A stretch of DNA of 64,000 nt, taken from the NCBI RefSeq assembly GCF_014930455.1, contig NZ_JAAIYO010000003.1, positions 1-64,000 of the forward strand, written 5' to 3'. The stretch comes from Corallococcus soli (GTDB lineage Bacteria > Myxococcota > Myxococcia > Myxococcales > Myxococcaceae). Under the pieces are notes generated by a model that was given only the letters and a program-made list of their open reading frames with translations, ran no database searches and was not told the DNA's origin. The translations under genes were made by a program, and so were the position numbers. Shown piece by piece: positions 44,565-52,329 of the stretch; positions within the stretch are counted from its first letter, which is position 1, and the number at the start of each line of letters is the position of its first letter.

Positions 44565-44962
44565 CCCCCGAGCCCCTTCAGCACTCGCACCACCTGCTCC
44601 ACGCTGAGGCCCTCCACCCGCACGCCCCCAGGCCCGTGCACCACCAGCACTCCCTCGGCCTCCTCCTTGCGCTTCACCGCCACCGCGTGGAAGGCCGCGG
44701 TGCTTGTCTCCGGCGACACTCGCGCCGGCCGCCCGCGTCGCACAGGCCCGCCCTGCCGGCCCCACCTGGACAGCGTCCACGAGGACAGCCCCATCTCCCG
44801 CGCTGCTTCCTCTTGCGTCCCACCCTCCGCCTGACGCGCTCTCAAGTACGCCACCGCCCGCGCGCGGAAGTCCTCGTCGAATCTCCACCGTGTCCCACGG
44901 CTCCGCTGCCCCTCCACCTCCTGCTTCAGCTTCGCTGCCTGCTCCTTCGAATCCATGCCCAC
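44561..44962 (-). CDS. tnpA: IS66 accessory protein OrfA (TnpA)
   Basis: The 133-residue product carries a helix-turn-helix ([21 protein letters not shown]) preceded by a [20 protein letters not shown] helix, as in IS66 OrfA and IS3 OrfA-type proteins. GTG 44962 is 4 bases after AGGAGG; ATG 44956 would also fit. The C-terminal part (VLVVHGPGGVRVEGLSVEQV) is the usual IS66 OrfA ending. A truncated copy exists at 37697-38000. Confidence 0.92.
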   Translation of the reverse strand: MGMDSKEQAAKLKQEVEGQRSRGTRWRFDEDFRARAVAYLRARQAEGGTQEEAAREMGLSSWTLSRWGRQGGPVRRGRPARVSPETSTAAFHAVAVKRKEEAEGVLVVHGPGGVRVEGLSVEQVVRVLKGLGG

Positions 44963-45043
44963 GCGCTCCTCCTGCTTCGAATCGAGCGCTCACCTCCGCA
45001 CCTCATCCTCCTCCCGTCACGACGGGGGCGGGCGAGGAGTTAC

Positions 45044-45129
45044 GTCTCTTCGCCCACCTCCTGGGGACCACAGCCAGCGGTCAGCGGCAGCGCGCCAATC
45101 CCACCCATCAACATCATCCGGTTCCGCAT
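45044..45129 (-). pseudogene. 5' fragment of a lipoprotein gene interrupted by IS66
   Basis: ATG at 45129 follows GGAGGAGACACC and encodes MRNRMMLMGGIGALPLTAGC, a signal peptide with a lipobox (LTAGC, lipid Cys20), then GPQEVGEET. It stops abruptly at the IS66 end (45043). The 3' fragment is at 42085-42206. Together they supply only about 68 codons, so the central part of the gene has been lost. Confidence 0.75.
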
Positions 45130-45308
45130 GGTGTCTCCTCCGCGTTCAGTTGCCAGAAGAGGGTCTCAGGTGACTGGACGACGAAGTATCCACCATCGGT
45201 CAAGGGTAGGCGTTCTCCGGGCATCACTCCGTCCTGCCAGAAGGATGAGATGACTGTCTTGCTCTGCACGCAGGCTGCATCACTCCAGTGTCGACACAAC
45301 GTCCCCAC
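45114..45308 (-). CDS. Possible small ORF upstream of the broken lipoprotein
   Basis: 64 codons from GTG 45308 end at a TGA that overlaps the start of the disrupted lipoprotein gene by a few codons. The second half (MPGERLPLTDGGYFVVQSPE, TLFWQLNAEETPCG) looks protein-like, and the ribosome-binding site of the lipoprotein lies within it, as expected for a coupled upstream gene. The start is uncertain and the family unknown. The rest of 45130-45491 has no other supported gene. Confidence 0.3.
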   Translation of the reverse strand: MGTLCRHWSDAACVQSKTVISSFWQDGVMPGERLPLTDGGYFVVQSPETLFWQLNAEETPCGTG

Positions 45309-45491
45309 TTTCGGCGGGTGATGTGCGGAAAAGGTCCCACCCGCGGGCGCCGTCCTGGGGTTGCCATGAAGCCAATATTTGTTGATTCATGCACACCCCG
45401 GGCATCTCGGACTCCCCAGGGAATCCCGCTAGAGTCTGGAGTTCTTGGTAGCGTCTCGTCCCGCTGTGATTCCGACAACTGGGAGCGACAC

Positions 45492-45776
45492 ATGAAGAGC
45501 ATGAAGCGTGGGCTGTTGCTGGTGACCTGTCTTCTGGGGGCCGTGGGCTGTGGCGTGGAGACCCCTGACGAGGTCACTGCCCCGACGGAGGATGTGCAGG
45601 AGGTGTCCGCCCAGGCCGGGTGCATCCCCGGCCAGACGCGGACCATCAAGGTCGGCTGCTGCACGCCCACCCTGGAGCGCCGGCAGAACCAGATCTGCAC
45701 CAACTCGGCGGGCTCCTGGAGCAACTCGGGCACCAGCTACTGTGGTGGCTCGACCCTGAACTGCTACGGCGGCTGA
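45492..45776 (+). CDS. Small Cys-rich lipoprotein
   Basis: The 94-residue product starts at ATG 45492 with GGGAG upstream. The signal peptide ends in a LGAVGC lipobox (lipid Cys20). An acidic Thr/Glu/Val linker leads to a compact C-terminus of about 55 residues with seven cysteines (AGCIPGQTR, GCCTPTLERRQNQICTN, SYCGGSTLNCYGG), apparently disulfide-stabilised. No family recognised; small secreted proteins of this build are frequent in myxobacteria. A relic of a paralogue lies at 35956. Confidence 0.8.
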   Translation: MKSMKRGLLLVTCLLGAVGCGVETPDEVTAPTEDVQEVSAQAGCIPGQTRTIKVGCCTPTLERRQNQICTNSAGSWSNSGTSYCGGSTLNCYGG

Positions 45777-45939
45777 ACGACAAGCCCCGGCCTGGTTGAA
45801 GGCGGCGGAGGGGAGGGCGCGCGCTCATGGGGGCACGCCTCCCTGTCACACCTGACCATGACCCCTGATCAATCAGGAGACGGGAGCAAGTCCACCAGCA
45901 AAGACTTGGGGCTCCCCTCGCTCGGGGCGACTCGCGGCT

Positions 45940-46845
45940 TCAGCGCGACTTCTCGCTCCATTGCTCGACCATCAGGTCGATGAGGCGCCGCACCTTCGCC
46001 GGCAGGTGACGTTTGCTCGGGTAGATCGCCATGATCCCGACGACCCCTGTCTCACAGGACGGCAGCAGCGCCTTGAGGCGCCCACTCGCAAGGTCCTCGT
46101 CGACCAGGAAGCCGGGGAGGTAGGCGATGCCCAGCCCCGCGACCGCTGCGTCCCGGATCGCCTCGCCACTGTCGAGCCGAAAGCGGCTCCGCCCCTCCAC
46201 CGTCACCCAGGCACCGTCCTCCTGGCGCAGCCGCCAGTGCTGGCGTCGCGTCCGGCTGCTGAAGAGCAGACAGTCATGCGTCGCGAGCGCCTCCAGCGTC
46301 TCGGGCTCTCCGCGCGCGTCGAGGTAGGAGGGCGCCGCGCAGAGGATGGCCCGGTGTTGCGCCACCAGTCGGGACACCAGGCGCGAATCGGTGTTGGACG
46401 CATTGATCCGCACGGCCAGGTCGTATCCCTCCTCGATGATGTCCGCGACGCGATCCGTGAAGCTCACCTCCACCTGCACCTCGGGCCATCTGCGCAGATA
46501 GTCCCGCAGCAGGGGCAGGACGTGCAGTCTGCCGAAGGCGCCCGGAACGGTGAGCCGCAAGACCCCTCGGGGGACGCCCGTGCGTTGCCCGACGCTGGCC
46601 TCTGCTTCGTCCAGGGCCGCGACCACTTGCAGGCAATGCTCGTGGAACACCCGGCCCTCGTCGGTGAGGCTCAGGTGGCGCGTCGTGCGGTTGAGCAGGC
46701 GCACCCCCAGGCGGGATTCCAGCCGGGCCAGGGCCTTGCCCGCCGCGGAGCGGGTCAAGCCGATGGCGCGGCCTCCGCCCACGAAGCTGCCCGCGTCCAC
46801 GACGGACATGAAGGCGAAGATCTCATCCAGGTTGGCGCGCTTCAT
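45940..46845 (-). CDS. LysR-family transcriptional regulator
   Basis: The 301-residue product has the LysR winged HTH at residues 1-65 (FAFMSVVDAGSFVGGGRAIG, SAAGKALARLESRLGVRLLN, RTTRHLSLTDEG). The effector-binding domain follows (GVLRLTVPGAFGRLHVLPLL to the end). It most resembles the LysR subgroup that regulates divergent neighbours. It is divergent from the RidA gene, with about 150 bases between the starts, and probably controls it and itself. The inducer is unknown. Confidence 0.92.
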   Translation of the reverse strand: MKRANLDEIFAFMSVVDAGSFVGGGRAIGLTRSAAGKALARLESRLGVRLLNRTTRHLSLTDEGRVFHEHCLQVVAALDEAEASVGQRTGVPRGVLRLTVPGAFGRLHVLPLLRDYLRRWPEVQVEVSFTDRVADIIEEGYDLAVRINASNTDSRLVSRLVAQHRAILCAAPSYLDARGEPETLEALATHDCLLFSSRTRRQHWRLRQEDGAWVTVEGRSRFRLDSGEAIRDAAVAGLGIAYLPGFLVDEDLASGRLKALLPSCETGVVGIMAIYPSKRHLPAKVRRLIDLMVEQWSEKSR

Positions 46846-46996
46846 TGATGGCTTCCGGTTGTAGCTCCCGCGTCGCTGGAGAGGGGAACGCCGTTCGTCA
46901 ATGGGCCCGGTATATGGGGCTGGCAGTCACCGCCGCAATCCGGGGCGGCGATGTCCCCGAAACCCTTCACCCGACTCGGCCCACTGGAGCGCACCC

Positions 46997-47401
46997 ATGC
47001 CCGTAACCCTGCTCAACCCCGACGGACTCATGAAGACCGAGATGTACCGACAGGTGGCCATCGCCACCGGAACCCGGCAGGTACACGTCGCGGGGCAGGT
47101 CGCGTATGACGCTCAAGGGCAGCTCGTCGCTCAGGGAGACCTGGCGGGGCAGGTGGCGCAGTCCCTCCGCAACGTCGCCATCGCCCTGGCGGCCGCCGGA
47201 GCCACGTTCAATGACGTCGTCCGACTGACGTTCTACGTGGTCGACTGGAAGCGCGAGCTGCTGCCCGACTTCCTCGCCGGCATCGAACAGGTCGCCGCGG
47301 AGCTGAAGTTCGTATCGGCGCCGTCATCGCTGATCGGCGTCTCCATCCTCTTCGAGCCGGGCGTCCTGGTGGAGATTGAAGCCACCGCGGTCGTGGGCTG
47401 A
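46997..47401 (+). CDS. RidA/YjgF-family protein
   Basis: The 134-residue product fits the RidA/YjgF/YER057c fold: VHVAGQVAYDAQGQLVAQGD, LRNVAIALAAAGATFNDVVRL, TFYVVDW, and a VLVEIEATAVV end. The canonical C-terminal CxRVxVAxARLP of true RidA is replaced (EIEATAVVG, no Arg), so it is a paralogue and imine deaminase activity cannot be assumed. ATG 46997 has no strong ribosome-binding site. It is divergent from the LysR regulator. A weak hairpin lies after the stop (47403-47421). Confidence 0.88.
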   Translation: MPVTLLNPDGLMKTEMYRQVAIATGTRQVHVAGQVAYDAQGQLVAQGDLAGQVAQSLRNVAIALAAAGATFNDVVRLTFYVVDWKRELLPDFLAGIEQVAAELKFVSAPSSLIGVSILFEPGVLVEIEATAVVG

Positions 47402-47572
47402 CCCACCCATACACCGGGTGGACGGGAGGTTGTGTCCTGGCGCACATTCCTGCTTTTACGGCTTTATGGAGGGTTTGGCTTTCTTTTAGGCTGTCGGGCG
47501 TGGATGCGGTCCATCCACATGGCGACGCCCCCCTCAGGCGGTTTTGACTTCTCTGGGGGAGAAAGAACAACA

Positions 47573-47911
47573 ATGAAGAAGCTGATCCTGGGCCTCCTGC
47601 TGGTCGCGGTTCCTCTCATGGGATGTGGTGGTGGGGCGGAGGACGCCCCGTCTGACACCGTGCAGACGGTGACGACCGAGTCCGGCCAGAGCATCAACCT
47701 GGACTTCGGTCCCATGAGCTCGGAAGAGCCGCTGGCGTCGATGCACGATTCGAGCGGCGACGTCTCCGCGATGGGGCCCGGGTGCTGGGTCACGCTCCTG
47801 TACTGTAAGGACCCGCGCTACAACGGGTGGGCGACCTGTCAGCAGAACGGCAAGTGCAGCCTCGCGCAGTTCAGGGACAACTGCATCGCGCTCTACAACA
47901 AGACCTGTTAG
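47573..47911 (+). CDS. Small Cys-containing lipoprotein
   Basis: The 112-residue product starts at ATG 47573 behind GGGGGAGAAAG. The signal peptide ends in LMGC (lipid Cys18), followed by Gly-Gly-Gly and an acidic linker. The C-terminal 45 residues hold five or more Cys (PGCWVTLLYCKDPRYNGW, ATCQQNGKCSLAQFRDNC) and end NKTC, implying a disulfide-linked small domain. No family recognised. A rho-independent terminator follows at 47943. Confidence 0.8.
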   Translation: MKKLILGLLLVAVPLMGCGGGAEDAPSDTVQTVTTESGQSINLDFGPMSSEEPLASMHDSSGDVSAMGPGCWVTLLYCKDPRYNGWATCQQNGKCSLAQFRDNCIALYNKTC

Positions 47912-47942
47912 GCCTTTCGAAGCCACGGTCTCATCGTGAGGA

Positions 47943-47974
47943 GCCCGGCGCCCGCGAGGGATGGCCGGGCTTTT
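47943..47974 (+). terminator. Rho-independent terminator
   Basis: GCCCGGC (47943-47949) pairs with GCCGGGC (47964-47970) and is followed directly by TTTT (47971-47974). It serves the lipoprotein gene ending at 47911 and may also limit transcription from the convergent MarR gene. Confidence 0.85.
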
Positions 47975-48007
47975 CCGTGGGTGCGCGCACGCGGTTCGGG
48001 CCGGGCG

Positions 48008-48586
48008 TCAGTGGCCTGGGGGGATGGCCTCGTGCTCCCGGCACAGCAGATGGCTGTCCTCGCGTGACAATGGATCCTGCGTCAGGCCGCAGCGGAAGCG
48101 CCCAGGGCCCTCTCGCTGGAAGTGCTTGCAGGTGCCGCAGGCGCCGAAGCTGCGCTGGGCATTCGCGGCCTGAAGGGAGCGCAACAGCCCGGTGAGCGCC
48201 TCTTCGAGCGCCTCGCCCTCGCCGGGCAGCCCTGAGAGGGCCCGCTTGAAGAGCTCGGGTGGCAGGGCCTGGTGCAGCACCGCGCGGCCCGCCTCCGTCA
48301 ACAGCAGGTGGATGACGCGCCGGTCCTCCGTATCCGTCTGCTTGCGCAACAGCCCCTTCTCCTCCAGCAGCAGGAGTGTCTGGGACACGGTGCCCTTGGT
48401 GAGCCCCAGGTACTCCGTCAGCGACGCGGGCGTGTTGCTGTAGCGGTTGCACGACTGCAGGTAGCGCAGCGCCTGCAGATGCACCGGTTGCAGCCCGTGT
48501 GGCAGCCCCGCCGCCCGCTCCTCCGTGCGGAGCAGGTTCCCAAGTCGCTCGAGCAGCGCGTAGAGGCGGTCGCCAGCCATGGCCAT
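48008..48586 (-). CDS. MarR-family regulator with C-terminal Cys cluster
   Basis: The 192-residue product starts at ATG 48586 (ATG 48580 is the alternative). The winged helix is at residues 30-115: ASLTEYLGLTKGTVSQTLLL, then LLRKQTDTEDRRVIHLLLTE. The C-terminal 50 residues carry four cysteines (Cys150, 153, 166, 182; CGTC at 150-153, RFRCGL, LLCREH), which ordinary MarR proteins lack. They could bind zinc or sense oxidants. It is divergent from an AhpD-like gene over shared repeats and is probably its repressor. Confidence 0.88.
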   Translation of the reverse strand: MAMAGDRLYALLERLGNLLRTEERAAGLPHGLQPVHLQALRYLQSCNRYSNTPASLTEYLGLTKGTVSQTLLLLEEKGLLRKQTDTEDRRVIHLLLTEAGRAVLHQALPPELFKRALSGLPGEGEALEEALTGLLRSLQAANAQRSFGACGTCKHFQREGPGRFRCGLTQDPLSREDSHLLCREHEAIPPGH

Positions 48587-48589
48587 GAA

Positions 48590-48606
48590 GGTATCGTGTC
48601 GATACC
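48590..48606. promoter_or_regulatory. Palindromic operator of the MarR/AhpD divergon
   Basis: GGTATCG-TGT-CGATACC is a perfect 7-bp inverted repeat lying 3 bases before the MarR start. The half-site GTCGATACC recurs at 48646-48654, after a TTGACA -35 box at 48610-48615 and a plausible -10 (CATTTA, 48633-48638). A repressor bound at both copies would close both promoters. Confidence 0.75.
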
Positions 48607-48609
48607 GAC

Positions 48610-48638
48610 TTGACAAGCGAACGCGCCGCGCGCATTTA
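48610..48638 (+). promoter_or_regulatory. Predicted promoter of the AhpD-like gene
   Basis: A consensus TTGACA (48610-48615) is followed 17 bases later by CATTTA (48633-48638); TAGTAT at 48637 is the alternative -10. It is bounded by two copies of the GTCGATACC half-site, fitting negative control by the divergent MarR regulator. Confidence 0.55.
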
Positions 48639-48695
48639 GTATTGAGTCGATACCAATCGACCTGCCGCCCAACCCGCTGCCCCCAGGAGCACCCC

Positions 48696-49232
48696 ATGAC
48701 GACGCCCACCATCGCCCCCGTTGGCCCCTCGAATACTCCTGCCGCCTCCGAGCCCACGCTCGCCGCCCTGAAGGCGAAGTTCGGGACCGTCCCGAAGATG
48801 TTCTCCACCTTCGCCCACTCCCCCGCGGCGCTCGACGCAGTGGCGGGCTACTTCAACGCCATGGGCGGCGCGAAGCTGTCGCCGCGCACGCAGGAGGCCA
48901 TCGCCATCGCGGTGGCGGAGCTGAACCGCTGCACCTACTGCCTCTCCGCGCACACGGCGCTGGCAAAGGGGCACGGCGTGAAGGCGGACGAGCTGAGTGG
49001 CTTCCGCACCGGCCGCTCGGCGGACCCCCGTGAGCAGGCCATCCTGGACCTCGCCGTCGCCATCGCCCGCACGCGGGCGGCGGACGTGGGCCCGCAGCTC
49101 GCGCAGGCGCGCAAGGCGGGGCTGAGCGACGCGGAGCTGGTGGAGGTGGTGGCCGCCGTCGCGCAGAACGTGCTCACCAACTACCTCAACGTGGTGGCCG
49201 GCACCGAGGTGGACTTCCCCCGCGTCGCCTGA
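48696..49232 (+). CDS. Carboxymuconolactone decarboxylase/AhpD-like peroxidase
   Basis: The 178-residue product contains the AhpD active-site motif E-x3-C-x2-C-x3-H: AELNRCTYCLSAHTALAKGHG with Glu75, Cys79, Cys82 and His86. It therefore resembles alkylhydroperoxidase D-type thiol peroxidases within the CMD family. ATG 48696 is preceded by AGGAG (48685-48689). Regulation by the divergent Cys-bearing MarR protein suggests a response to organic hydroperoxide or electrophile stress (inference). A GCCCCC/GGGGGC hairpin (49233-49248) follows the stop. Confidence 0.9.
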   Translation: MTTPTIAPVGPSNTPAASEPTLAALKAKFGTVPKMFSTFAHSPAALDAVAGYFNAMGGAKLSPRTQEAIAIAVAELNRCTYCLSAHTALAKGHGVKADELSGFRTGRSADPREQAILDLAVAIARTRAADVGPQLAQARKAGLSDAELVEVVAAVAQNVLTNYLNVVAGTEVDFPRVA

Positions 49233-49248
49233 GCCCCCGCTCGGGGGC
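49233..49248 (+). terminator. Hairpin after the AhpD-like gene
   Basis: GCCCCC and GGGGGC with a GCTC loop begin right after the stop codon. There is no T-run, so termination efficiency is uncertain. Confidence 0.45.
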
Positions 49249-49269
49249 GCCGGCGGAAGCGCGGCGCCT

Positions 49270-49456
49270 CCGGGGCTTGTGTCACGCAGGCAGCGGCAGG
49301 CAATGGACGTTCGACAGGTGCCCTGATGGGAGTGGCCAGTGCCTGCCGAACAAGAAGCGCGGACTCTGCGCCACCGCCGACCCCGTGGCGCACGACGTTC
49401 AACTGGACCTGGAGCAGTGCATTGGTGGGCCGACCCAGGTCTGGGGCGACTTCTGA
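49270..49456 (+). pseudogene. Possible Cys-rich protein fragment
   Basis: A frame without a credible start encodes WTFDRCPDGSGQCLPNKKRG, LCATADPVAHDVQLDLEQCI and ends GGPTQVWGDF before TGA 49454-49456. The four cysteines and balanced composition look like the C-terminal end of a former secreted protein. There is no supporting signal peptide. The rest of 49249-49457 shows nothing. Confidence 0.25.
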
Positions 49457-49457
49457 C

Positions 49458-51005
49458 TCAAGGCGGTAGCGCCAACACCCACCGCACGGCCCCGAGCGAG
49501 GCCGTGTCTGTCTCCGCCACTGCGCGCCTGGAGGAGCACAGCGGCTGCTCCCGGCCGCCGCACAGCAGGTGCCCGCATGTCTTCTCATCCACGGCCCACT
49601 GCGGGAGCGAACCCACCAGCCCCTCCACGCCCCACGGCGAAGCGCGCGAAGCCCCGTCGTCCCGCATCGAGTTCCCCCAGGGGAACAACCGTCCATCCGG
49701 ACCGCGCGCCGCCATCTCCCACGCATCACCGGAGGGCAGCCGCAGCTCCGCGCCCTCAATCCGTGACAGCGCCGCGCACACCTGCTCCGCCTGGGCCCAG
49801 GTGCAGGGCGCTGCTTCTTCCGCATCCGCGCTCGCCGTTCCCAGGGGCCCCTGCGCCGCCGCCAGCGCCCAGGCCGAAGCCGCCCGACTCACCGGAACCC
49901 GCGCCACGAAGAACCCCGGTGAGCGCACCCGCCGCGGCGTCTCTCCCGTCCCCAGCCAGTGCTCCACCGCCGGCACCCAGCGCGCCTCCAGCCCGGAGCG
50001 CCGCAGCCGGTAGGTGCCCTCATGGGCCACCAGCGCCTCGGGCAGGATCTCCGGCGGGCTGCCCAGGTCCACGGGCGTCGTGAGCGCATGCAACAGCAGC
50101 GTGGGATCATCCCGGACGTCCGCGGGCCCCGACAGCGCGCGCAGCAGCGGCGCCATCCGCTCACGCTTCGGTGAGCCCTCCGGAGGCAGCGGCCGGCCCG
50201 CGAGCACGCCGGCCACCAGCTCCCGCAGGCCCGAATAGAACAGCCGGTCCCTGGGGTCCGCGCCTTCGCGCGTGGACGTGGGCATCCGCGCCGTGCGCAG
50301 TGTCGGCAGCACCGCCCGGGCCTGGAGCCGCGCCGCGGCCATCACCGCCGTCACCCGCACCTCCGCGTCCGCATCCACCAGCGCGGAGTTCAGCACGGCG
50401 TCGATGTGCGGATTGGACGCCGCCTGGTCCTGGATGAGCCAGCGCAGCACCTGCCGCCGCTGCTCCTCTCCGGGCAGATGCGCGAACAGGACGGAGCGGT
50501 CCGGATGCGCCCGCTTCTCTTCCTCCAGCCGCTGGAACGCTTCCGTCACCCCCGCCGGGACGAGCTGCGCGTGCACCCGCTCGGCCGTGCGCGAGACGCT
50601 CTCGTCCGGGTGGAAGCGCAGCGCGGCCACCCGCTCCAATGACGAGCGCTCCCGCAGCTCCCCGGTGGCGAGCAATCCCAGCAGCACGTCCTTCGTCTCC
50701 CGCGACGCCAGCAACGCCGCGAGCGCGGGAGCGTCCAGCAACGGCACCTGCCGCCGCACGGCGTTCCAGCCCCCCACCGCGTCCCGCCCGTGGAACTGGA
50801 GCACCCGCAGCTTCACCACCGGGTTGAACGAGTATTGGAGCTCCGTGTCCGTCACGCGGTGCACGTACACCGCCAGCTCCGGCTCGCCGGGGATGAGCGG
50901 GGGTGTCTGGCTTTCGGACTGGAGGAACCAGCCCAGCGACTCCAGGACGCGGTCCAGTGCGTCGAAGGCGAAGTCCGGCCGGGTGACGAGGGTAGGGGAG
51001 GTCAT
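49458..51005 (-). CDS. Helical-repeat protein with formylglycine-generating-enzyme-like domain
   Basis: The product has 515 residues. The middle (about 85-260) reads as HEAT-like helical repeats (VLNSALVDADAEVRVTAVMA, ALAALLASRETKDVLLGLLA). The C-terminus (about 350-515) resembles the FGE-sulfatase fold: FFVARVPVSRAASAWALA, CTWAQAEQVCAALSRIEGAE and the hallmark LRLPSGDAWEMAARGPDGRLFPWGN. Catalytic cysteines of true formylglycine enzymes are not evident. ATG 51005 overlaps the previous stop. As the last gene of the ATPase-toxin operon it could be an adaptor or immunity protein. Confidence 0.75.
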   Translation of the reverse strand: MTSPTLVTRPDFAFDALDRVLESLGWFLQSESQTPPLIPGEPELAVYVHRVTDTELQYSFNPVVKLRVLQFHGRDAVGGWNAVRRQVPLLDAPALAALLASRETKDVLLGLLATGELRERSSLERVAALRFHPDESVSRTAERVHAQLVPAGVTEAFQRLEEEKRAHPDRSVLFAHLPGEEQRRQVLRWLIQDQAASNPHIDAVLNSALVDADAEVRVTAVMAAARLQARAVLPTLRTARMPTSTREGADPRDRLFYSGLRELVAGVLAGRPLPPEGSPKRERMAPLLRALSGPADVRDDPTLLLHALTTPVDLGSPPEILPEALVAHEGTYRLRRSGLEARWVPAVEHWLGTGETPRRVRSPGFFVARVPVSRAASAWALAAAQGPLGTASADAEEAAPCTWAQAEQVCAALSRIEGAELRLPSGDAWEMAARGPDGRLFPWGNSMRDDGASRASPWGVEGLVGSLPQWAVDEKTCGHLLCGGREQPLCSSRRAVAETDTASLGAVRWVLALPP

Positions 51006-51772
51006 CCGGCGGGCTTCACGCGCGAGTGCAGGGCTTCAGCGACCTCCGAGACCGGCCGGTGCTCGAACCCGACGTGGTAGGCGCGAGCGGCCCAGAACAG
51101 GTCCTTCCAGTCGAGCGTTTCTGCGGCCCGCTTCGTGGGGAACAGCTCCACGAACGTGTCCCATGCCGCGCGGACGTCCTCGGCCCGGGCCTGCTGCCGC
51201 TGGGCCGTCGCGAGGTAGCGGACGAAGCCCTGGACGTTGAACCCGAAGGTCTCTGCCGGCGTGAAGGTCGCGGGCAGCTTCCCCCCTCCCACGAACCGGG
51301 CCGCCAGCTCCGGCAGTCCGCAGGCCAGGGACGCGATTCCACAGCGGTAGGCCAGCACCTCGTTCAGCGTCCGGTGCGCCTTCATCAGCGCCTCCAGCCA
51401 GTCCCCCACGGGCGCGCTGGCAAGAAGCCCCTCCACCAGCCCCGCGCACTCCATCGCGTTCACGAAGGACAGCACGTTGATGACCTGCTCGGGCTGCAGG
51501 TACTTGAAGCCCGCGCTGAGTTGCTGGAGCGCGGGCCCCGCCAGCCGCGCCAGTGGCTCCGCCGCCGCCCGGCCTTCGGTGGGGCCGCACAGCACGAGCA
51601 CCCGGCTGACCGTATTGCTCAGGGGGCCCGTTTCCCGCACGGGGGCGTTCGCGTTCGCCAGCGCGGAGGGCGTGAGCAGCGTCAGCGTCTCTTTCGCCTC
51701 CGCGGGTTCGTTGCCATCCGGGCCGAAGATGGCGCTCCAGGTGCTTGGGATGGTTCTCGGCGGGTTCGCCAT
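51002..51772 (-). CDS. 256-residue toxin-operon protein, unknown
   Basis: ATG 51772 follows AAGGAGG; ATG 51793, overlapping the previous stop, would add 7 residues. The sequence is alpha-helical (EPLARLAGPALQQLSAGFKY, INVLSFVNAMECAGLVEGLL, WLEALMKAHRTLNEVLAYRC). The C-terminal part has FVRYLATAQRQQARAEDVRA and ends HSRVKPAG. No family recognised. Tight coupling to the zinc-ribbon and FGE-like genes behind the 2673-residue protein suggests a toxin partner (immunity, chaperone or adaptor). Confidence 0.7.
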   Translation of the reverse strand: MANPPRTIPSTWSAIFGPDGNEPAEAKETLTLLTPSALANANAPVRETGPLSNTVSRVLVLCGPTEGRAAAEPLARLAGPALQQLSAGFKYLQPEQVINVLSFVNAMECAGLVEGLLASAPVGDWLEALMKAHRTLNEVLAYRCGIASLACGLPELAARFVGGGKLPATFTPAETFGFNVQGFVRYLATAQRQQARAEDVRAAWDTFVELFPTKRAAETLDWKDLFWAARAYHVGFEHRPVSEVAEALHSRVKPAG

Positions 51773-51789
51773 GCGTCCTCCTTGGCCCG

Positions 51790-52317
51790 TCATTGTTGCT
51801 GCTTGCGCCGCTCGAAGATCGCGAGGTGACGCTTCCTTCGCGCGCGGTACTCCTCTTTGACGTGCTCCGCGGCCTGTCGCAACCGCGCTGTCAGTGCTCC
51901 GCTCTCCACCTGGGCCTGGAGCTTGGGCAGGAAGCGCGAGACGGCCTGGACGCTCGGGTTCTTGCGCCGCTGCAACCGCTCCGCGTTGTCCCGGGCCCAC
52001 TCCGCGTAGTCCAGTCCCTGGGCCAGCTCCAGCAAGGCGTCCACGTCCTGCTCGGTCAGCGTGAACTCCTCCAGGTAGTCCTCCGCCGTGCCGTATTCCT
52101 TCTTCTCCTCCGGGAACTCCGCGCCGGTGAGCACCAGCCCCTTGGCCACGCCCTCGTCCAGGGGCGCGATGGTCTTCAGGGGCGTGTCACAGAACGGGCA
52201 CGCCTCCGGGTCGGGGCGCACGACGGTTTCCCGCCGGGTGACCACCAGCTTCCGGTGCACGGTGAACTTCGAGCCGCACACGTAGCAGACGACTGTTCTC
52301 GAAGGTTCACCGCGCAT
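51790..52317 (-). CDS. Zinc-ribbon protein of the toxin operon
   Basis: The 175-residue product has two CxxC knuckles (VVCYVCGSKF, Cys11/14; EACPFCDTPLK, Cys40/43) forming a four-Cys zinc site. An acidic middle (EEFTLTEQDVDALLELAQGL) follows, then a strongly basic helical C-terminus ending RKRHLAIFERRKQQQ. It lies 12 bases after the giant toxin-like gene. It might bind nucleic acid or serve as a chaperone or immunity protein; no family is certain. Confidence 0.72.
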   Translation of the reverse strand: MRGEPSRTVVCYVCGSKFTVHRKLVVTRRETVVRPDPEACPFCDTPLKTIAPLDEGVAKGLVLTGAEFPEEKKEYGTAEDYLEEFTLTEQDVDALLELAQGLDYAEWARDNAERLQRRKNPSVQAVSRFLPKLQAQVESGALTARLRQAAEHVKEEYRARRKRHLAIFERRKQQQ

Positions 52318-52329
52318 GCCGTGTCTTCC

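Larger units (their letters stand above)
42207..45043 (-). mobile_element. Complete IS66-family insertion sequence (2837 bp)
   Basis: The element has 24-bp imperfect terminal inverted repeats (42207-42230 and 45020-45043; 21 of 24 match) starting GTAA[GC]TCCTCGCCCG. It encodes the IS66 trio orfA, tnpB and tnpC plus a fourth small gene, all on the minus strand. The usual 8-bp target duplication is not seen: GCCGCACC precedes it and GTCTCTTC follows. Loss of target sequence at insertion or later deletion is likely, because the flanking lipoprotein halves add up to far less than a full gene. Confidence 0.9.

Noticed and set aside
47403-47421. Terminator after the RidA-like gene
   Set aside because: CCACCC/GGGTGG can pair but the stem is only 6 bp and no T-run follows.
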